Below, one piece after another: positions 8,950 to 18,949 of a DNA stretch of 64,000 bases. The notes under the pieces are model-generated. The model was not told the origin of the DNA, made no database searches, and saw nothing but the letters and a program-made list of their open reading frames with translations. Each line of letters begins with the position of its first letter. Within the stretch, counting starts at the first letter, position 1. Made by a program: the position numbers and the translations under genes. The stretch comes from Pseudobacillus lumedeiriae (GTDB lineage Bacteria; Bacillota; Bacilli; Bacillales; Domibacillaceae): NCBI RefSeq assembly GCF_044891285.1, contig NZ_JAUIYO010000005.1, positions 1 through 64,000 on the forward strand, read 5' to 3'.

Positions 8950-9441
8950 AAACTATTAGTATACTCTTTCCTTCTTCGTTCTTTTCTCGTCAGATTTTAC
9001 ACCTTAAAAAGCAAGCACTTTCAATTCATATCAAAGTATTTAAATATAAATTTTATATATGAATTGAGAATTTCAGCATCATCCTAGATCCATTCCTCAT
9101 TTCCGTATACATATCTATCAATTGAAGCCTTGCTTCCCAACTAAATTTGTGTCGTTTCATTCTTCTCAATGGTATATGGCTGCCCGATATAATCGATGTA
9201 TGAACGCATATTGTTCTTACTATTAAACCAGAAACCAATCGTTTGTGCTCTGTTCCCACACTGTGGCCCCTTTCCTATGAAGATGCATTGTTGTAAATTG
9301 TACGCATGTGATATAATTTGAATATTATGATAATAATCTCACTCACTCCTTACAAAACAGGTTTCATCTCTTACTATTTATTGGATTATTTGAACATGTA
9401 CACTTGATGATATTTGTTAAAAATAACGATGGAGGTATGAT
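8950..9441. other. Intergenic region before the SARP regulator
   Basis: About 490 bases without a convincing gene. A 68-codon minus-strand reading frame at 9053-9259 shows no ribosome binding site or recognisable domain. The right-hand part holds the CTTAC direct repeats at 9338-9374 and an AT-rich leader for the regulator. Confidence 0.5.
9338..9374 (+). promoter_or_regulatory. CTTAC direct repeats upstream of the SARP gene (site A)
   Basis: CTCAC at 9338, CTTAC at 9349 and CTTAC at 9370, spaced 11 and 21 bases. The segment TTACAAAACAGGTTTCAT is nearly identical to one at 17286-17303 upstream of nhaC. Direct repeats at about one and two helical turns are the typical target of SARP-type regulators, so this could be an autoregulatory site. 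Confidence 0.55.
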
Positions 9442-12285
9442 ATGAAGATTATTCAGTCAAAATTAAGAATTCCCAATTATTCTCCGTCGCTGAAGCGGGA
9501 TCGTCTATTCTCTTATTTAGAAAAGCGCCACGAAGCCTCCATCATCGAGATCACCAGCGAAAGTGGTTACGGAAAAACCACGCTCGTTTCAAGTTATATC
9601 CGTGAGAAAAATATACCTGCCGTTTGGTATGAGCTAGAGAGCAGTGATCGTTATGCTCACGTTTTCCTTACTTATTTAAAAGCCGGCCTTTATCAGCTAT
9701 CTAGTAAACGCGAGTCTGATACTATTATCCAACCGGAGGATGTAGAAACAGAACTCGAGGCAATTGTTACTTTTTTATCCAATCGATCAGAACCGCTAAT
9801 CATTGTGCTGGATGATTATCATTTAGTGGATCAAAGTTCGGAATTAGAACCCATTATTAATAAATTATTTACCCATTGCTCCTCCATGGTCACATTTATT
9901 ATTTTAAGCCGGGTCCGTCCAAACTTGCCGATGAAATTAAAAATACGCCGGCCGTATAAAGAAATAAGTACTTCTGTTCTAGCTTTTACCCGAAAAGAAA
10001 CGCATGATTTTTTCAACACTCTTTACGATTTAAAACTTGAAGATCAGGAACTTGATTTAATTTATAAAGCAACAGAAGGCTGGGCAGCCAGTTATCAGCT
10101 TCTATTTGGCATCATCAACAAAATGAACTGTACGGAACGTGCCTACTTTTGGTCAAAGTTCCCTAACGTTCCTCATATTTTTGATTATCTATCGACCGAA
10201 GTTCTTGAATTACAGGATGAACGAACAAAACAATTTTTATATAAAACAAGCTTACTATCCGAACTAGATCCAGCTGTGATTGAACAGTTTCTAGCAATGG
10301 ATGATGCTGAAAAGTTTTTAACACACCTTCTAAAGCATCATTTATTTATTTTCCAAGATGATCAAGGTATTATTCGATATCATCCTCTATTCAGGCAGTT
10401 TTTGTATCAATCGTATAAAGATGCAGCTGGCGGAGACGCCATTGCCAAAGACCACCTCGCCCTTGCATCCATTTATGAAAATATGTATCAATTTGTCCAT
10501 GCTTTTGCCCATTCAACAATCGGACAAGATTATCCGAAAGCAGTCAAACTAATGAACTTAATTAGGGATCGCTATAACCCGATTGAATCAATGATTTTCT
10601 TAGACGGCTGGCTAGAGGAGATCTCTCCCGGGCAATCGTTAGCGAGTAATACGTTATTTTTAATCCGCTGCATCCCTTTATCAACATTAAATGAATTGAT
10701 TACCTACTTTGAACAAAACATTTCAATATTAAAAGAAAATAACAATCAATTATGGATTTGCAGTCTTCAGCATCGGCTGGGCTATATTTATTTTATGAGC
10801 GGAGAGATCATTAAGGCGAAGAAACTATTCAAAGAGTCTTTAAAAGGCTCCAAGCTTTTCCACGATCATCCAATGACTGCCTTAAACCTGACTCTCATTG
10901 CCGAAGTGGAAAAGTATTTGGGGAATTATTCAGAAGCTTTACAATCGGTCCGTCAATCATTATTTATTTCAGAGAAATACAGTATTAAGCACACTCAGCT
11001 CCATGCTCTTGATACGATTGCAACAATCTACATTGAAATGGAAAAGTTGGATGAAGCTGCTTCATCCATCCAACAAGCATTAGACATTGCGACGAACTAT
11101 GATCACTCCTCCCTCGCATTCGTCTATACAACGATGGGCAGTCTGTTTCAAAAGAAAGAGGACATAACGAAAGCCATCGAATGGGGAACAAAAGCAGTTA
11201 ACTTTTCCGAAAAGTATAATATTACCTTTGATGTCGGCTGGTCGCACTTGCATTTAGGGGAAAGTTTCCTTGCTGACCATCAATGGGAAAATGCCGAGCG
11301 CTGTTTATCGAAAGCGTTTGATACTTTTTCTCTCTTTACGCATTACCGCGGTATGGTCATCCTTTCACAAATTAAATTATATGAAAAGAAAGGAGACACT
11401 AGCCAAGCATCGAAAAAGCGGACTGAACTTCTTGAACTTTGCAATGAGCATAATTTTCATTGGATGATGGATGGGATAACACTTGAAAAGCCAACAAAAC
11501 AGATAAGGGTCGCAGAGAAGCCTGTAGATACGTTATCCATCCGGACACTAGGAAACTTTAGATTGTATAGTAACGGCCAGCCGATAGCGATAAAAAGAAA
11601 TTCTAGTGTTCGACTGCTGCAGTATTTGATTACAAACCGAAAGAAGAAAATCAACAAGGACATACTGCTTGAGGATTTGTTTCCTGGTGGATCGGTCGAT
11701 TCAATGAACAATCAGCTTTATGTTTCTTTGTCTATCTTGCGAAAATCATTAGAACCTAATTTGAAGTCTGGTATTCAATCACGGTATATCGTCCGTTCAG
11801 ACAATCATTACCTATTTAATATTGATGAAGTCCATTTGGATATTGAGGAGTTTTCCATATTAATATCTGACTTCGATGAACAGCCTTCCCCCCAATCCAT
11901 TGAGAAGCTTCTTAAAGCAGAACAATTATATACAGGTGATTATTTTGAAGAATATCCATACGAAACGTTCTTAGAGTCCGAACGCGAAAAGTTACGCTCT
12001 ATCTTCTTTAAAATGATGAGAAATTTAGCCCGCTACTACTATACAGAAAATAACTATGAGAAGTGCTTTGAATATTTCGAGAAAATCTTAAATAAAGATC
12101 CGTATCAAGAACACATTTACTTTGAATATATTGAGCGGCTATTACAGCAAAACTTCTCTTTACAGGCGAATAACCTTGCTAACAAAATGATCAATTATAT
12201 GGAAAAAGAAATGGGCATTGATGTACAAGAGGACCTTCAGCAACTGTTTACAAAATTTCAATCCTCACCCGTTTTTATTGGATAA
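9442..12285 (+). CDS. MalT-like ATPase with C-terminal SARP (BTAD) activator domain
   Basis: A 947-residue signal-dependent activator. Residues about 30-300 form a STAND-type NTPase with Walker A SGYGKTT and Walker B LIIVLDDYH. Residues about 400-690 are TPR-like helical repeats. The C-terminal part (about 700-940) is an OmpR-type winged helix (starting RTLGNFRLYSNGQPI) followed by a bacterial transcriptional activator domain. The usual MalT LuxR-type helix-turn-helix is replaced by this SARP module. It faces the ALDH gene across a shared terminator. CTTAC repeats lie in its own upstream region and next to nhaC and the aminotransferase gene, so it probably activates the catabolic genes on its right. 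Confidence 0.85.
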   Translation: MKIIQSKLRIPNYSPSLKRDRLFSYLEKRHEASIIEITSESGYGKTTLVSSYIREKNIPAVWYELESSDRYAHVFLTYLKAGLYQLSSKRESDTIIQPEDVETELEAIVTFLSNRSEPLIIVLDDYHLVDQSSELEPIINKLFTHCSSMVTFIILSRVRPNLPMKLKIRRPYKEISTSVLAFTRKETHDFFNTLYDLKLEDQELDLIYKATEGWAASYQLLFGIINKMNCTERAYFWSKFPNVPHIFDYLSTEVLELQDERTKQFLYKTSLLSELDPAVIEQFLAMDDAEKFLTHLLKHHLFIFQDDQGIIRYHPLFRQFLYQSYKDAAGGDAIAKDHLALASIYENMYQFVHAFAHSTIGQDYPKAVKLMNLIRDRYNPIESMIFLDGWLEEISPGQSLASNTLFLIRCIPLSTLNELITYFEQNISILKENNNQLWICSLQHRLGYIYFMSGEIIKAKKLFKESLKGSKLFHDHPMTALNLTLIAEVEKYLGNYSEALQSVRQSLFISEKYSIKHTQLHALDTIATIYIEMEKLDEAASSIQQALDIATNYDHSSLAFVYTTMGSLFQKKEDITKAIEWGTKAVNFSEKYNITFDVGWSHLHLGESFLADHQWENAERCLSKAFDTFSLFTHYRGMVILSQIKLYEKKGDTSQASKKRTELLELCNEHNFHWMMDGITLEKPTKQIRVAEKPVDTLSIRTLGNFRLYSNGQPIAIKRNSSVRLLQYLITNRKKKINKDILLEDLFPGGSVDSMNNQLYVSLSILRKSLEPNLKSGIQSRYIVRSDNHYLFNIDEVHLDIEEFSILISDFDEQPSPQSIEKLLKAEQLYTGDYFEEYPYETFLESEREKLRSIFFKMMRNLARYYYTENNYEKCFEYFEKILNKDPYQEHIYFEYIERLLQQNFSLQANNLANKMINYMEKEMGIDVQEDLQQLFTKFQSSPVFIG

Positions 12286-12302
12286 AAGGATAAAAACATT
12301 CA

Positions 12303-12341
12303 AAAAACCGCAAACCCTGTACTTCAGGTTTTGCGGTTTTA
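12303..12341. terminator. Bidirectional terminator between the SARP and ALDH genes
   Basis: AAAACCGCAAACC pairs with GGTTTTGCGGTTTT across a 10-base loop; A and T runs flank both sides, serving both convergent genes. Confidence 0.85.
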
Positions 12342-12360
12342 GTACCTTCCTTGCATGGAG

Positions 12361-13836
12361 TCAGTCTAAATTCACCCACACACTTTTTACTTCCGTGTAG
12401 TTTTCTAATGCATAAGACCCCATATCCCTGCCGAATCCCGACTCTTTATAGCCGCCAAATGGAGAAGCTGGATCGATGGCGTCGTAACAATTGATCCACA
12501 CACTCCCAGACTTTAATTGATTCGCTACATTGTGAGCTGTTTTTAAATTTTCCGTCCATATTCCTGCGCCTAATCCATACGCGGAGTTATTTGCCCGTTC
12601 AATCACTTCCTCTATTGAATCATAAGACATAACAACGACGACCGGACCGAAGATTTCTTCTTTTGCAATGGACATGTGCTCTTCTGCATCTATAAAGATC
12701 GTTGGCTCGACAAAGAAACCTTGATCTGATTTCCCGCCCCCAGCCGCTAGTTTGGCACCTTCCTTTATTCCAAGTTGAATATACTCAAACACCCGTTCCT
12801 GCTGTTTTTTAGATACGAGCGGTCCCATCGTTGTTTCCGGATCTAACCCATTTCCAATCTTAACGTCTTTCGCTAACGCCACTAGGCCAGAAACCACCTT
12901 ATCATATTGATTTTTATGAACATATATCCTTGAACCAGCACTGCAAATTTCTCCTTGATTAAACATAATACCGCTGAATACACCGGGAACCGCTTTTGAA
13001 AGATCAGCATCTGGAAGAATAATATTCGGAGACTTGCCGCCTAGTTCAAGCGTCACTCGTTTCATCGTATCAGCAGCGTGCTTCATCAATTGCTTTCCAA
13101 TGACTGTAGAACCGGTAAAAGAAATCTTATTCACATCTGGATGTTCCACAAGTGCCTGTCCAGCCTTCGGACCAAAGCCGGGAACAATGTTTACTACACC
13201 TGCGGGGAATCCGGCTTTTTCAACGAGTTCAGCAAAATAAAGAGCGGACAGCGGTGTTTGTTCAGCAGGCTTTAATACGACTGTACAGCCTGCAGCTAAT
13301 GCCGGAGCCACTTTCCATGAAAGGATACTAAGAGGAAAGTTCCATGGAATAATCTGTCCAACAACTCCAACCGGCTCATGGCGTGTATAGTTTAAGAAAT
13401 TCCCCGAAACAGGAATCGTCTGTCCCATATTCTTCGTCGCCCATCCGGCAAAATAGCGGAATTCTTCAATGGCATTAGGAACATCCACAGCCCGCGATTC
13501 ACTGATTGGCTTTCCATTATCCAAAGTATCCAGCTGTGCCAGCTCTTCTTTGTGCTCTTCAAGAAGGTCGGTTAACTTAAAGATTAACTTCGCCCTTTCC
13601 GCAGCGCTCATTTTCGACCAAGGACCTTTTTCAAATGCTTTTTTTGCTGCTTTCACGGCAAGGTCAATCTCTTTTTCCTCTGCTTCATACACTGTCGCCA
13701 GCACTTCTTCTGTAGCTGGATTAATCGTTTCAAATATTTTAGCAGAAGCAACAAACTTCCCATCAATGTACAGCTTTTTCGTGCCTTTTAAAAACTCACT
13801 TACTTTGCTGCTTAATACAAGCGTTTGATTCGTCAT
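12361..13836 (-). CDS. dhaS: NAD(P)-dependent aldehyde dehydrogenase (DhaS-like)
   Basis: A 491-residue ALDH that oxidises an aldehyde to the acid. The general base Glu lies in VTLELGGKSPN and the catalytic Cys in FNQGEICSAGSR. The N-terminus (KLYIDGKFV) and the C-terminus (LENYTEVKSVWVNLD) closely resemble B. subtilis DhaS from memory. It is the last of the co-directional catabolic genes and directly follows the class III aminotransferase, which generates aldehydes, so the pair could convert an amine to a carboxylic acid. Start ATG follows GGAGG. A MITE-like repeat and a terminator separate it from the aminotransferase, so it is probably a separate transcript. Confidence 0.88.
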   Translation of the reverse strand: MTNQTLVLSSKVSEFLKGTKKLYIDGKFVASAKIFETINPATEEVLATVYEAEEKEIDLAVKAAKKAFEKGPWSKMSAAERAKLIFKLTDLLEEHKEELAQLDTLDNGKPISESRAVDVPNAIEEFRYFAGWATKNMGQTIPVSGNFLNYTRHEPVGVVGQIIPWNFPLSILSWKVAPALAAGCTVVLKPAEQTPLSALYFAELVEKAGFPAGVVNIVPGFGPKAGQALVEHPDVNKISFTGSTVIGKQLMKHAADTMKRVTLELGGKSPNIILPDADLSKAVPGVFSGIMFNQGEICSAGSRIYVHKNQYDKVVSGLVALAKDVKIGNGLDPETTMGPLVSKKQQERVFEYIQLGIKEGAKLAAGGGKSDQGFFVEPTIFIDAEEHMSIAKEEIFGPVVVVMSYDSIEEVIERANNSAYGLGAGIWTENLKTAHNVANQLKSGSVWINCYDAIDPASPFGGYKESGFGRDMGSYALENYTEVKSVWVNLD

Positions 13837-13868
13837 TTATAATCCTCCACTCATTTCTTTATTTAAAA

Positions 13869-13987
13869 GCTATGTTAATGACTACTGTTGATTGAAGCGG
13901 AAGACGCGACCGCGGCGAGGAGGCTCCCGGTCTCCCTCGGAAAGCGAGCGCTCCCAACAGGAATCAACAGGGGAGTTTAACATGGCC
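13869..13987. repeat. MITE-like repeat, family 1 copy a
   Basis: An approximately 119-bp element whose ends are inverted repeats: GCTATGTTAATG..CTGTTGATTG on the left and AATCAACAGG..TTTAACATGGCC on the right. The interior has GCGGAAG and a GC-rich core. Similar elements lie at 22503, 35426 and 42886. This copy is in the opposite orientation. Confidence 0.7.
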
Positions 13988-14001
13988 TATTTAAAAATAA
14001 A

Positions 14002-14045
14002 CATGCCAGAGGACAAATTGATAGATTCCTATGTTCTCTGGCATG
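14002..14045 (-). terminator. Terminator of the aminotransferase gene
   Basis: CATGCCAGAG pairs with CTCTGGCATG; on the minus strand the stem is followed by TTTATTTTTAA. Confidence 0.7.
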
Positions 14046-14116
14046 CCGTATTCATCTATTTCTTAATTTCTCATTCACTGCTCATTGCGTCATACTGTTA
14101 AGGAACTTCCCTTACC

Positions 14117-15499
14117 TCATCTCTTTTTCTCGAAAGCAGTAATAGAATCGGAAAGAACTTCGATGATCGTTTCTACTTGCCTCTTATTGATAATTAAAGG
14201 AGGAGCAAGCGGAACGACATTTCTCCCTCCAAACGTAAGCGCTCTCAAAATAACGTTTCGTTTTAAGCATTCTTCGACTACAGTAGGTGCAGCATTGGCA
14301 GATGGATCAAACTCTTTGCCAATGTCGCGATCCGCTAACAATTCAATACCGCCCATTAATCCAACTCCCCGGGACTTTGCTGCAATGCTGTGCTTTTCCT
14401 CAAGGTATTGAAATCCTTTCATCATGACTTGTTCCATACGCTTTGCATTGCCCACAAGGTCTTCTGATTCAATGATTTCAATATTTTTCAGTGCGACTGC
14501 ACAAGCTGTCGGATGGCCGCTGTAAGTAAATCCGTGGAAGAAGAAATTATCTCCAGACAACTCAATGATTTCATCACGTAAGCTTTCTTTAAAGGCAACT
14601 GCCCCAAGCTGTACATAGCCGCTTGTAATTCCTTTTGCCATCGACATCATATCAGGGACAACATCCCAATTCTCCACACCGAACATTTTCCCCGTACGGC
14701 CAAACCCGCAAATCACTTCATCCGTTATCATTAAGATCCCATGTTCATCACAAAGATCTCTAAGGGCCTTTAAATATCCTGCAGGTGGAATCCGCACACC
14801 GCCAACTCCTAGAACTGGCTCGAGGATAATAGCCGCAATCGTATCTGCTCCTTCTTTCTCAATGATTCCCCTAATGCTCTTTCCATAGTTTGGATCATTT
14901 TTATCGCCCAATTCACAATTTAACAGATGAGGCTTGGCATGCAGGAAATTAGCAGGATTCGAAGTGGTCATGTCTTTGTACTCTTGTATACCCGTCGCGC
15001 TCGTTGCCCCGATCGTAATGCCATGATATCCGCCTTCAAAACTAACAATTTTTGTTTTTTCTTCCTTTCCTTTTAGCTTCCAATAATGGCGGGCAAGCTT
15101 AATAGCTGTATCATTTGATTCAGATCCGCCGGAAGTATAGAAGAAAACATTTAAATCCCCAGGTGTAATAGAGGCAAGCTTCTCTGATAAATGAATGACC
15201 GCATCATGGGAGAAATTATAAAATGATGAAGCATAGGACTGTTTCAATATTTGTTGTTTCGCCACTTCAGCAAGCTCTTCTCTTCCAAATCCAATGTTTA
15301 CATTCCACAATGCAGATACACCATCAATGTATTCCTTTCCGTATACATCCTTTACATGGATGCCCTTTGCTTCTGTAAAAATCATAGATGGCCCTTTTTT
15401 AAACTGCTTAACCGATGAGATTGGGTGGAAGTAATGCTTCTTATCGATTTCCTTTAAACGCTCTATATTGACATTGTTCATTGTTATGCTTTCTACCAT
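14117..15499 (-). CDS. Class III aminotransferase (omega-amino acid/amine:pyruvate type)
   Basis: A 460-residue PLP enzyme. The cofactor lysine is in MAKGITSGYVQLGA (near 290) and the conserved Asp in ITDEVICGFGRTG. The fold-type I small domain and the substrate-entry FFYTSGGSESNDTA are present. This group transfers a terminal amino group from omega-amino acids or amines to pyruvate, giving an aldehyde. The true start is the ATG at 15497-15499 behind GGAGGG; the longer frame would begin within that site at a TTG. It lies between nhaC and the ALDH gene, and CTTAC repeats sit 77-115 bases upstream. In the proposed pathway it would act on an amine such as histamine; this is inference. Confidence 0.88.
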   Translation of the reverse strand: MVESITMNNVNIERLKEIDKKHYFHPISSVKQFKKGPSMIFTEAKGIHVKDVYGKEYIDGVSALWNVNIGFGREELAEVAKQQILKQSYASSFYNFSHDAVIHLSEKLASITPGDLNVFFYTSGGSESNDTAIKLARHYWKLKGKEEKTKIVSFEGGYHGITIGATSATGIQEYKDMTTSNPANFLHAKPHLLNCELGDKNDPNYGKSIRGIIEKEGADTIAAIILEPVLGVGGVRIPPAGYLKALRDLCDEHGILMITDEVICGFGRTGKMFGVENWDVVPDMMSMAKGITSGYVQLGAVAFKESLRDEIIELSGDNFFFHGFTYSGHPTACAVALKNIEIIESEDLVGNAKRMEQVMMKGFQYLEEKHSIAAKSRGVGLMGGIELLADRDIGKEFDPSANAAPTVVEECLKRNVILRALTFGGRNVVPLAPPLIINKRQVETIIEVLSDSITAFEKKR

Positions 15500-15575
15500 A
15501 AATAATCCCTCCAAATGAATTTTTATATTTTTACAACGTGTGAACGCTGCCTTAACTGTATAATAAGTGAATGAC

Positions 15576-15614
15576 CTTACCGAGTTCTTACAATATATTA
15601 TGGGGGAACCTTAC
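15576..15614. promoter_or_regulatory. CTTAC direct repeats upstream of the aminotransferase gene (site C)
   Basis: CTTAC at 15576, 15587 and 15610 (spacings 11 and 23). It reads on the plus strand, opposite to the gene it precedes. Same architecture as sites A and B. Confidence 0.5.
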
Positions 15615-15654
15615 AAATTTTCTAGAAAGCTAGAATTCTTCATAATCTGCTCAT

Positions 15655-17112
15655 CTATACATTTGCTTTACTCATTTCTTCATTCTGCTCAATGGTTACT
15701 TCTGTTTGTTCCTCTATTGGTAAACGGCTAATTTTAATATTTAAGTATCCGTAAAGAATGGCCATGGCACCGCTTGTATAAGCTAAAAATGCATAAGGAG
15801 CATACTGAAACGGGTGAACACCGAGTACCGAGTACATAAAAATACCGCAGGTCGTCCATGGAATCAGCGGTGAGCTCATCGTTCCTGCATCTTCTAGCGT
15901 CCGGCTGAGCAGCTTAGGATGAAGTCCACGTTTTTTATATTCATTTAGATACATGCGTCCCGGAATAACGATAGATAAATATTGTTCACACCCGATAATG
16001 TTGGTCGTATAGCATGTGGCTACAGTTGTACTAATTAAACTGCCTGTTCGTTTTACCTTACTGACTAATGCTGAAAGAATGGTTTCCAAAATCTTTCCTT
16101 GCTCTAAGACACCTCCAAAAGCCAAGGCAATAATAACGAATGCTACTACGCTTAATACCCCCTCAATCCCTCCTTGGTTTAACAACTCATCAACTAGTTC
16201 TGTTCCTGTATTAGCAGTGAAACCAAATTGAATCGCTTCAATCACTTCTCCTATTGTATTTCCTTGCACAAAAAGAGCACAAAAGGCACCCATCGCCGCA
16301 CCAAACGTTAATCCCGGAATGGCTTGTATTTTAAATATGAGCACGACGAGAATAAATAATGGAGGAATTAATAAAAAGGGTGAAATAACAAAGTGACCGC
16401 TAAGCGCATTTTGTATTAAAGCAATCTCTGACATACTAGAACCGCTTCCAGAGTACTTGAATCCTAGAATTAGGTACAAAACAAGAGCGATCAGAAACGC
16501 TGGCCCTGTGGTCCATGCTATATTTCGAATATGGTCAAAAAGGTTGGTACCTACAATGGCAGGCGCTAAATTGGTTGTTTCCGACAATGGAGACATTTTG
16601 TCACCGAAATATACACCTGAAATAATGGCCCCTGCGACCATCGGTAATGGAACGCCTAGTCCTTGACCTATCCCGATTAACGCTACTCCGACTGTACCTG
16701 CTGCTGCCCACGAGTTCCCAGCCGCTAAGCTAACCACAGCACTTATCATACAAGCGGCAACCAAAAAAAACGTTGGCGACAAAATATCTAAGCCGTAATA
16801 AATCATTGATGGAACAATTCCAGCTGCCAGCCATAACCCAACAAGAGCGCCTATGATCAATATGATCACAATGGCCTGCAGTGACAAAGCAATCGTTTTT
16901 AACATACGTTTTTCGATTGACTCCCAGGAGTGACCTAAACTCATCACGACAATCACCGCAACAATTGTAGTTAGTATGAGCGGAACATGCGGAGTAGCGT
17001 CATAAACCATAATTCCAATTGGCAGAACAATAACCATAAACATAATAGGCACTAAGGCTAACCAAAGAGGAGGTGTTTTTACTGAATTGACAGCGCTCTC
17101 ATTTTTCTTCAC
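15655..17112 (-). CDS. NhaC-family Na+/H+ antiporter-like transporter
   Basis: A 485-residue integral membrane protein with about 11-12 hydrophobic segments. Family features include the loop AAGNSWAAAGTVGVAL and SGVYFGDKMSPLSETTNLAPAI, and CYTTNIIGCEQYLSI in the second half. NhaC members exchange protons for sodium, or organic acids such as malate and lactate with sodium. The position between aspartase and an aminotransferase suggests either uptake of a substrate, export of a product, or ion balance. The GTG start at 17112 follows AAGGAG. CTTAC repeats lie at 17274-17310 upstream. Confidence 0.85.
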   Translation of the reverse strand: MKKNESAVNSVKTPPLWLALVPIMFMVIVLPIGIMVYDATPHVPLILTTIVAVIVVMSLGHSWESIEKRMLKTIALSLQAIVIILIIGALVGLWLAAGIVPSMIYYGLDILSPTFFLVAACMISAVVSLAAGNSWAAAGTVGVALIGIGQGLGVPLPMVAGAIISGVYFGDKMSPLSETTNLAPAIVGTNLFDHIRNIAWTTGPAFLIALVLYLILGFKYSGSGSSMSEIALIQNALSGHFVISPFLLIPPLFILVVLIFKIQAIPGLTFGAAMGAFCALFVQGNTIGEVIEAIQFGFTANTGTELVDELLNQGGIEGVLSVVAFVIIALAFGGVLEQGKILETILSALVSKVKRTGSLISTTVATCYTTNIIGCEQYLSIVIPGRMYLNEYKKRGLHPKLLSRTLEDAGTMSSPLIPWTTCGIFMYSVLGVHPFQYAPYAFLAYTSGAMAILYGYLNIKISRLPIEEQTEVTIEQNEEMSKANV

Positions 17113-17273
17113 TCATCTTCACTCCTTATTTTTTCTTTCCAGATCCATGAAACTCTCAAAAAATCCATCTAGTCTGCTTCCTACTTAACGAAGCGCAGTC
17201 CCTCCCTCCTTGCTAAAATCCTATTACCTTATACTCTGCACAGGTAGTATAGTTTGAATAATAAGCGAACCCC

Positions 17274-17310
17274 CTTACCCATTACTTACAAAACATGTTT
17301 CATTCCTTAC
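17274..17310. promoter_or_regulatory. CTTAC direct repeats upstream of nhaC (site B)
   Basis: CTTAC at 17274, 17285 and 17306 (spacings 11 and 21, exactly those of site A). The core TTACAAAACATGTTTCAT differs from site A by one base. Confidence 0.55.
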
Positions 17311-17404
17311 AAATAGTTTTAATATTCAGTTAATAAAACGAACTTCTATCCCAAAATTAGAAATATTATCTCAGCCGGATAGATATTATTGAAAAAGCTG
17401 CTAA

Positions 17405-17440
17405 ATAAAAAAAAAGGTGAGCAATAATCCTCACCTTTTC
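17405..17440 (-). terminator. Terminator of the aspartase gene
   Basis: AAAGGTGAG pairs with CTCACCTTT and the minus strand continues into a run of nine T residues. Confidence 0.85.
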
Positions 17441-17460
17441 GTTCCCTCTACACTATTACC

Positions 17461-18915
17461 TTATTTTCCTCTTGTCGCAACTGCAGCATTTTCACGTAAA
17501 AAAGCCGCACCAGCAATACCTGGCTCAGTCATTTCAAATGGATTTAAAATAGTATCTATTTCTTCTGCTGTTAAAACTCCTTGCTGCAGGCATAATTCGC
17601 GTACTGATTTTCCAGTTGCGATCGCTTCTTTCGCAATTTGAGCCGCCATTTCGTAACCAATGTGAGGATTCACTGCTGTAATGATCCCTACGCTTTTTTC
17701 TACATATTCTTTTAAACGATCCGTATTAGCTTCAATACCAGAAAGACAATGATCTGTAAAGGAGCGGAATCCATTGTTCATGATACTAATAGACTGAAGC
17801 AAGTTAAAGATTAATACAGGCTCCATCACATTCAGTTCAAATTGCCCCGCTTCGGAAGCTAAACAAATCGTATGATCATTCCCCATCACTTGAAAAGCAA
17901 TTTGGTTAATCACTTCCGGCATAACCGGATTTACTTTTCCAGGCATAATCGATGAGCCCGGCTGACGTGCCGGCAATGTAATCTCAGCTAATCCCGCGCG
18001 CGGCCCAGATGCCATTAAACGAAGGTCGTTTGCTATTTTTGACATATTAATCATACAAATTTTCAAAGCTGCGGACACTTCAGTATACGCATCTGTATTT
18101 TGTGTCGCATCCACAAGATGAGCGGCATTTATAAACGGAAATCCGCTTACTTCTACCAGATGTTTCGCCACATCTTTAATATAATCAGGGTCAGCGTTTA
18201 ATCCTGTTCCTACAGCTGTAGCTCCCATATTCACGTCATACAAATGTAAGCGTGATTGCTTAATACGCTGAATATCTCTTTCTACTACGCGGCTGTAAGC
18301 TTCAAACTCCTGACCAAGACGAATAGGAACGGCGTCTTGAAGATGAGTACGTCCCATCTTTATGACATGGTCAAACTGCTGTGCCTTTTCTTTAAATACT
18401 TTATGCATATCATTCATCGTCGCCAGCAGCTTTTCTAATAACATAAGCGTCGCAATATGAATGGCTGTAGGAAAGGCATCATTTGTTGATTGTGACATAT
18501 TTACGTGATTATTTGGACTTAAATAAGTATAGCTGCCTTTTTCATATCCTAACAATTCAAGTGCACGATTAGCGATCACTTCATTTGCGTTCATATTCAT
18601 TGAAGTACCGGCGCCGCCTTGAATAGGGTCAACAATAAACTGATCGTTCCATTTTCCTTCAATCACTTCGTCCGCTGCCTGTGCAATCGCCTGACCAAAC
18701 TCACTGCTTAAGCGGCCAGTTCCCATGTTCGCTAATGCCGCTGCCTTTTTTACCATTCCCAGCGCCTTAATCAAAGACTCATCCACGCGATAACCAGTAA
18801 TCGGGAAGTTTTCCACCGCACGCATCGTTTGAACACCATAATATGCATTTATATCAATCTCTTTTTCACCTAAGAAATCTTTTTCAATTCTTACTTGATC
18901 TTTTAACATTTCCAT
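17461..18915 (-). CDS. aspA: Aspartate ammonia-lyase
   Basis: A 484-residue enzyme of the fumarase/aspartase superfamily that converts L-aspartate to fumarate and ammonia. The superfamily signature GSSIMPGKVNP is intact, as are the substrate-binding segments MGRTHLQDAVP and SQSTNDAFPTA. Length and the QFELNV region fit aspartase rather than fumarase. It follows the M20 amidohydrolase gene on the same strand, which would produce a free amino acid. That placement suggests it is the exit point of the pathway, delivering carbon to the TCA cycle. A good ribosome binding site (AAGGAAGG) precedes the ATG. Confidence 0.93.
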   Translation of the reverse strand: MEMLKDQVRIEKDFLGEKEIDINAYYGVQTMRAVENFPITGYRVDESLIKALGMVKKAAALANMGTGRLSSEFGQAIAQAADEVIEGKWNDQFIVDPIQGGAGTSMNMNANEVIANRALELLGYEKGSYTYLSPNNHVNMSQSTNDAFPTAIHIATLMLLEKLLATMNDMHKVFKEKAQQFDHVIKMGRTHLQDAVPIRLGQEFEAYSRVVERDIQRIKQSRLHLYDVNMGATAVGTGLNADPDYIKDVAKHLVEVSGFPFINAAHLVDATQNTDAYTEVSAALKICMINMSKIANDLRLMASGPRAGLAEITLPARQPGSSIMPGKVNPVMPEVINQIAFQVMGNDHTICLASEAGQFELNVMEPVLIFNLLQSISIMNNGFRSFTDHCLSGIEANTDRLKEYVEKSVGIITAVNPHIGYEMAAQIAKEAIATGKSVRELCLQQGVLTAEEIDTILNPFEMTEPGIAGAAFLRENAAVATRGK

Positions 18916-18949
18916 TTATCCTTCCTTCTCCCTTACGGCATACATGTTT

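Larger units (their letters stand above)
17113..17460. other. Intergenic region between nhaC and aspartase
   Basis: No gene seen. It contains the CTTAC repeats at 17274-17310 and the aspartase terminator at 17405-17440; the remainder is AT-rich leader of nhaC. Confidence 0.6.

Noticed and set aside
9053..9259. Possible transposase remnant in the minus strand (RHKFSWEARLQLID)
   Set aside because: Resemblance to IS3-type OrfA is faint, no inverted ends or second frame seen.
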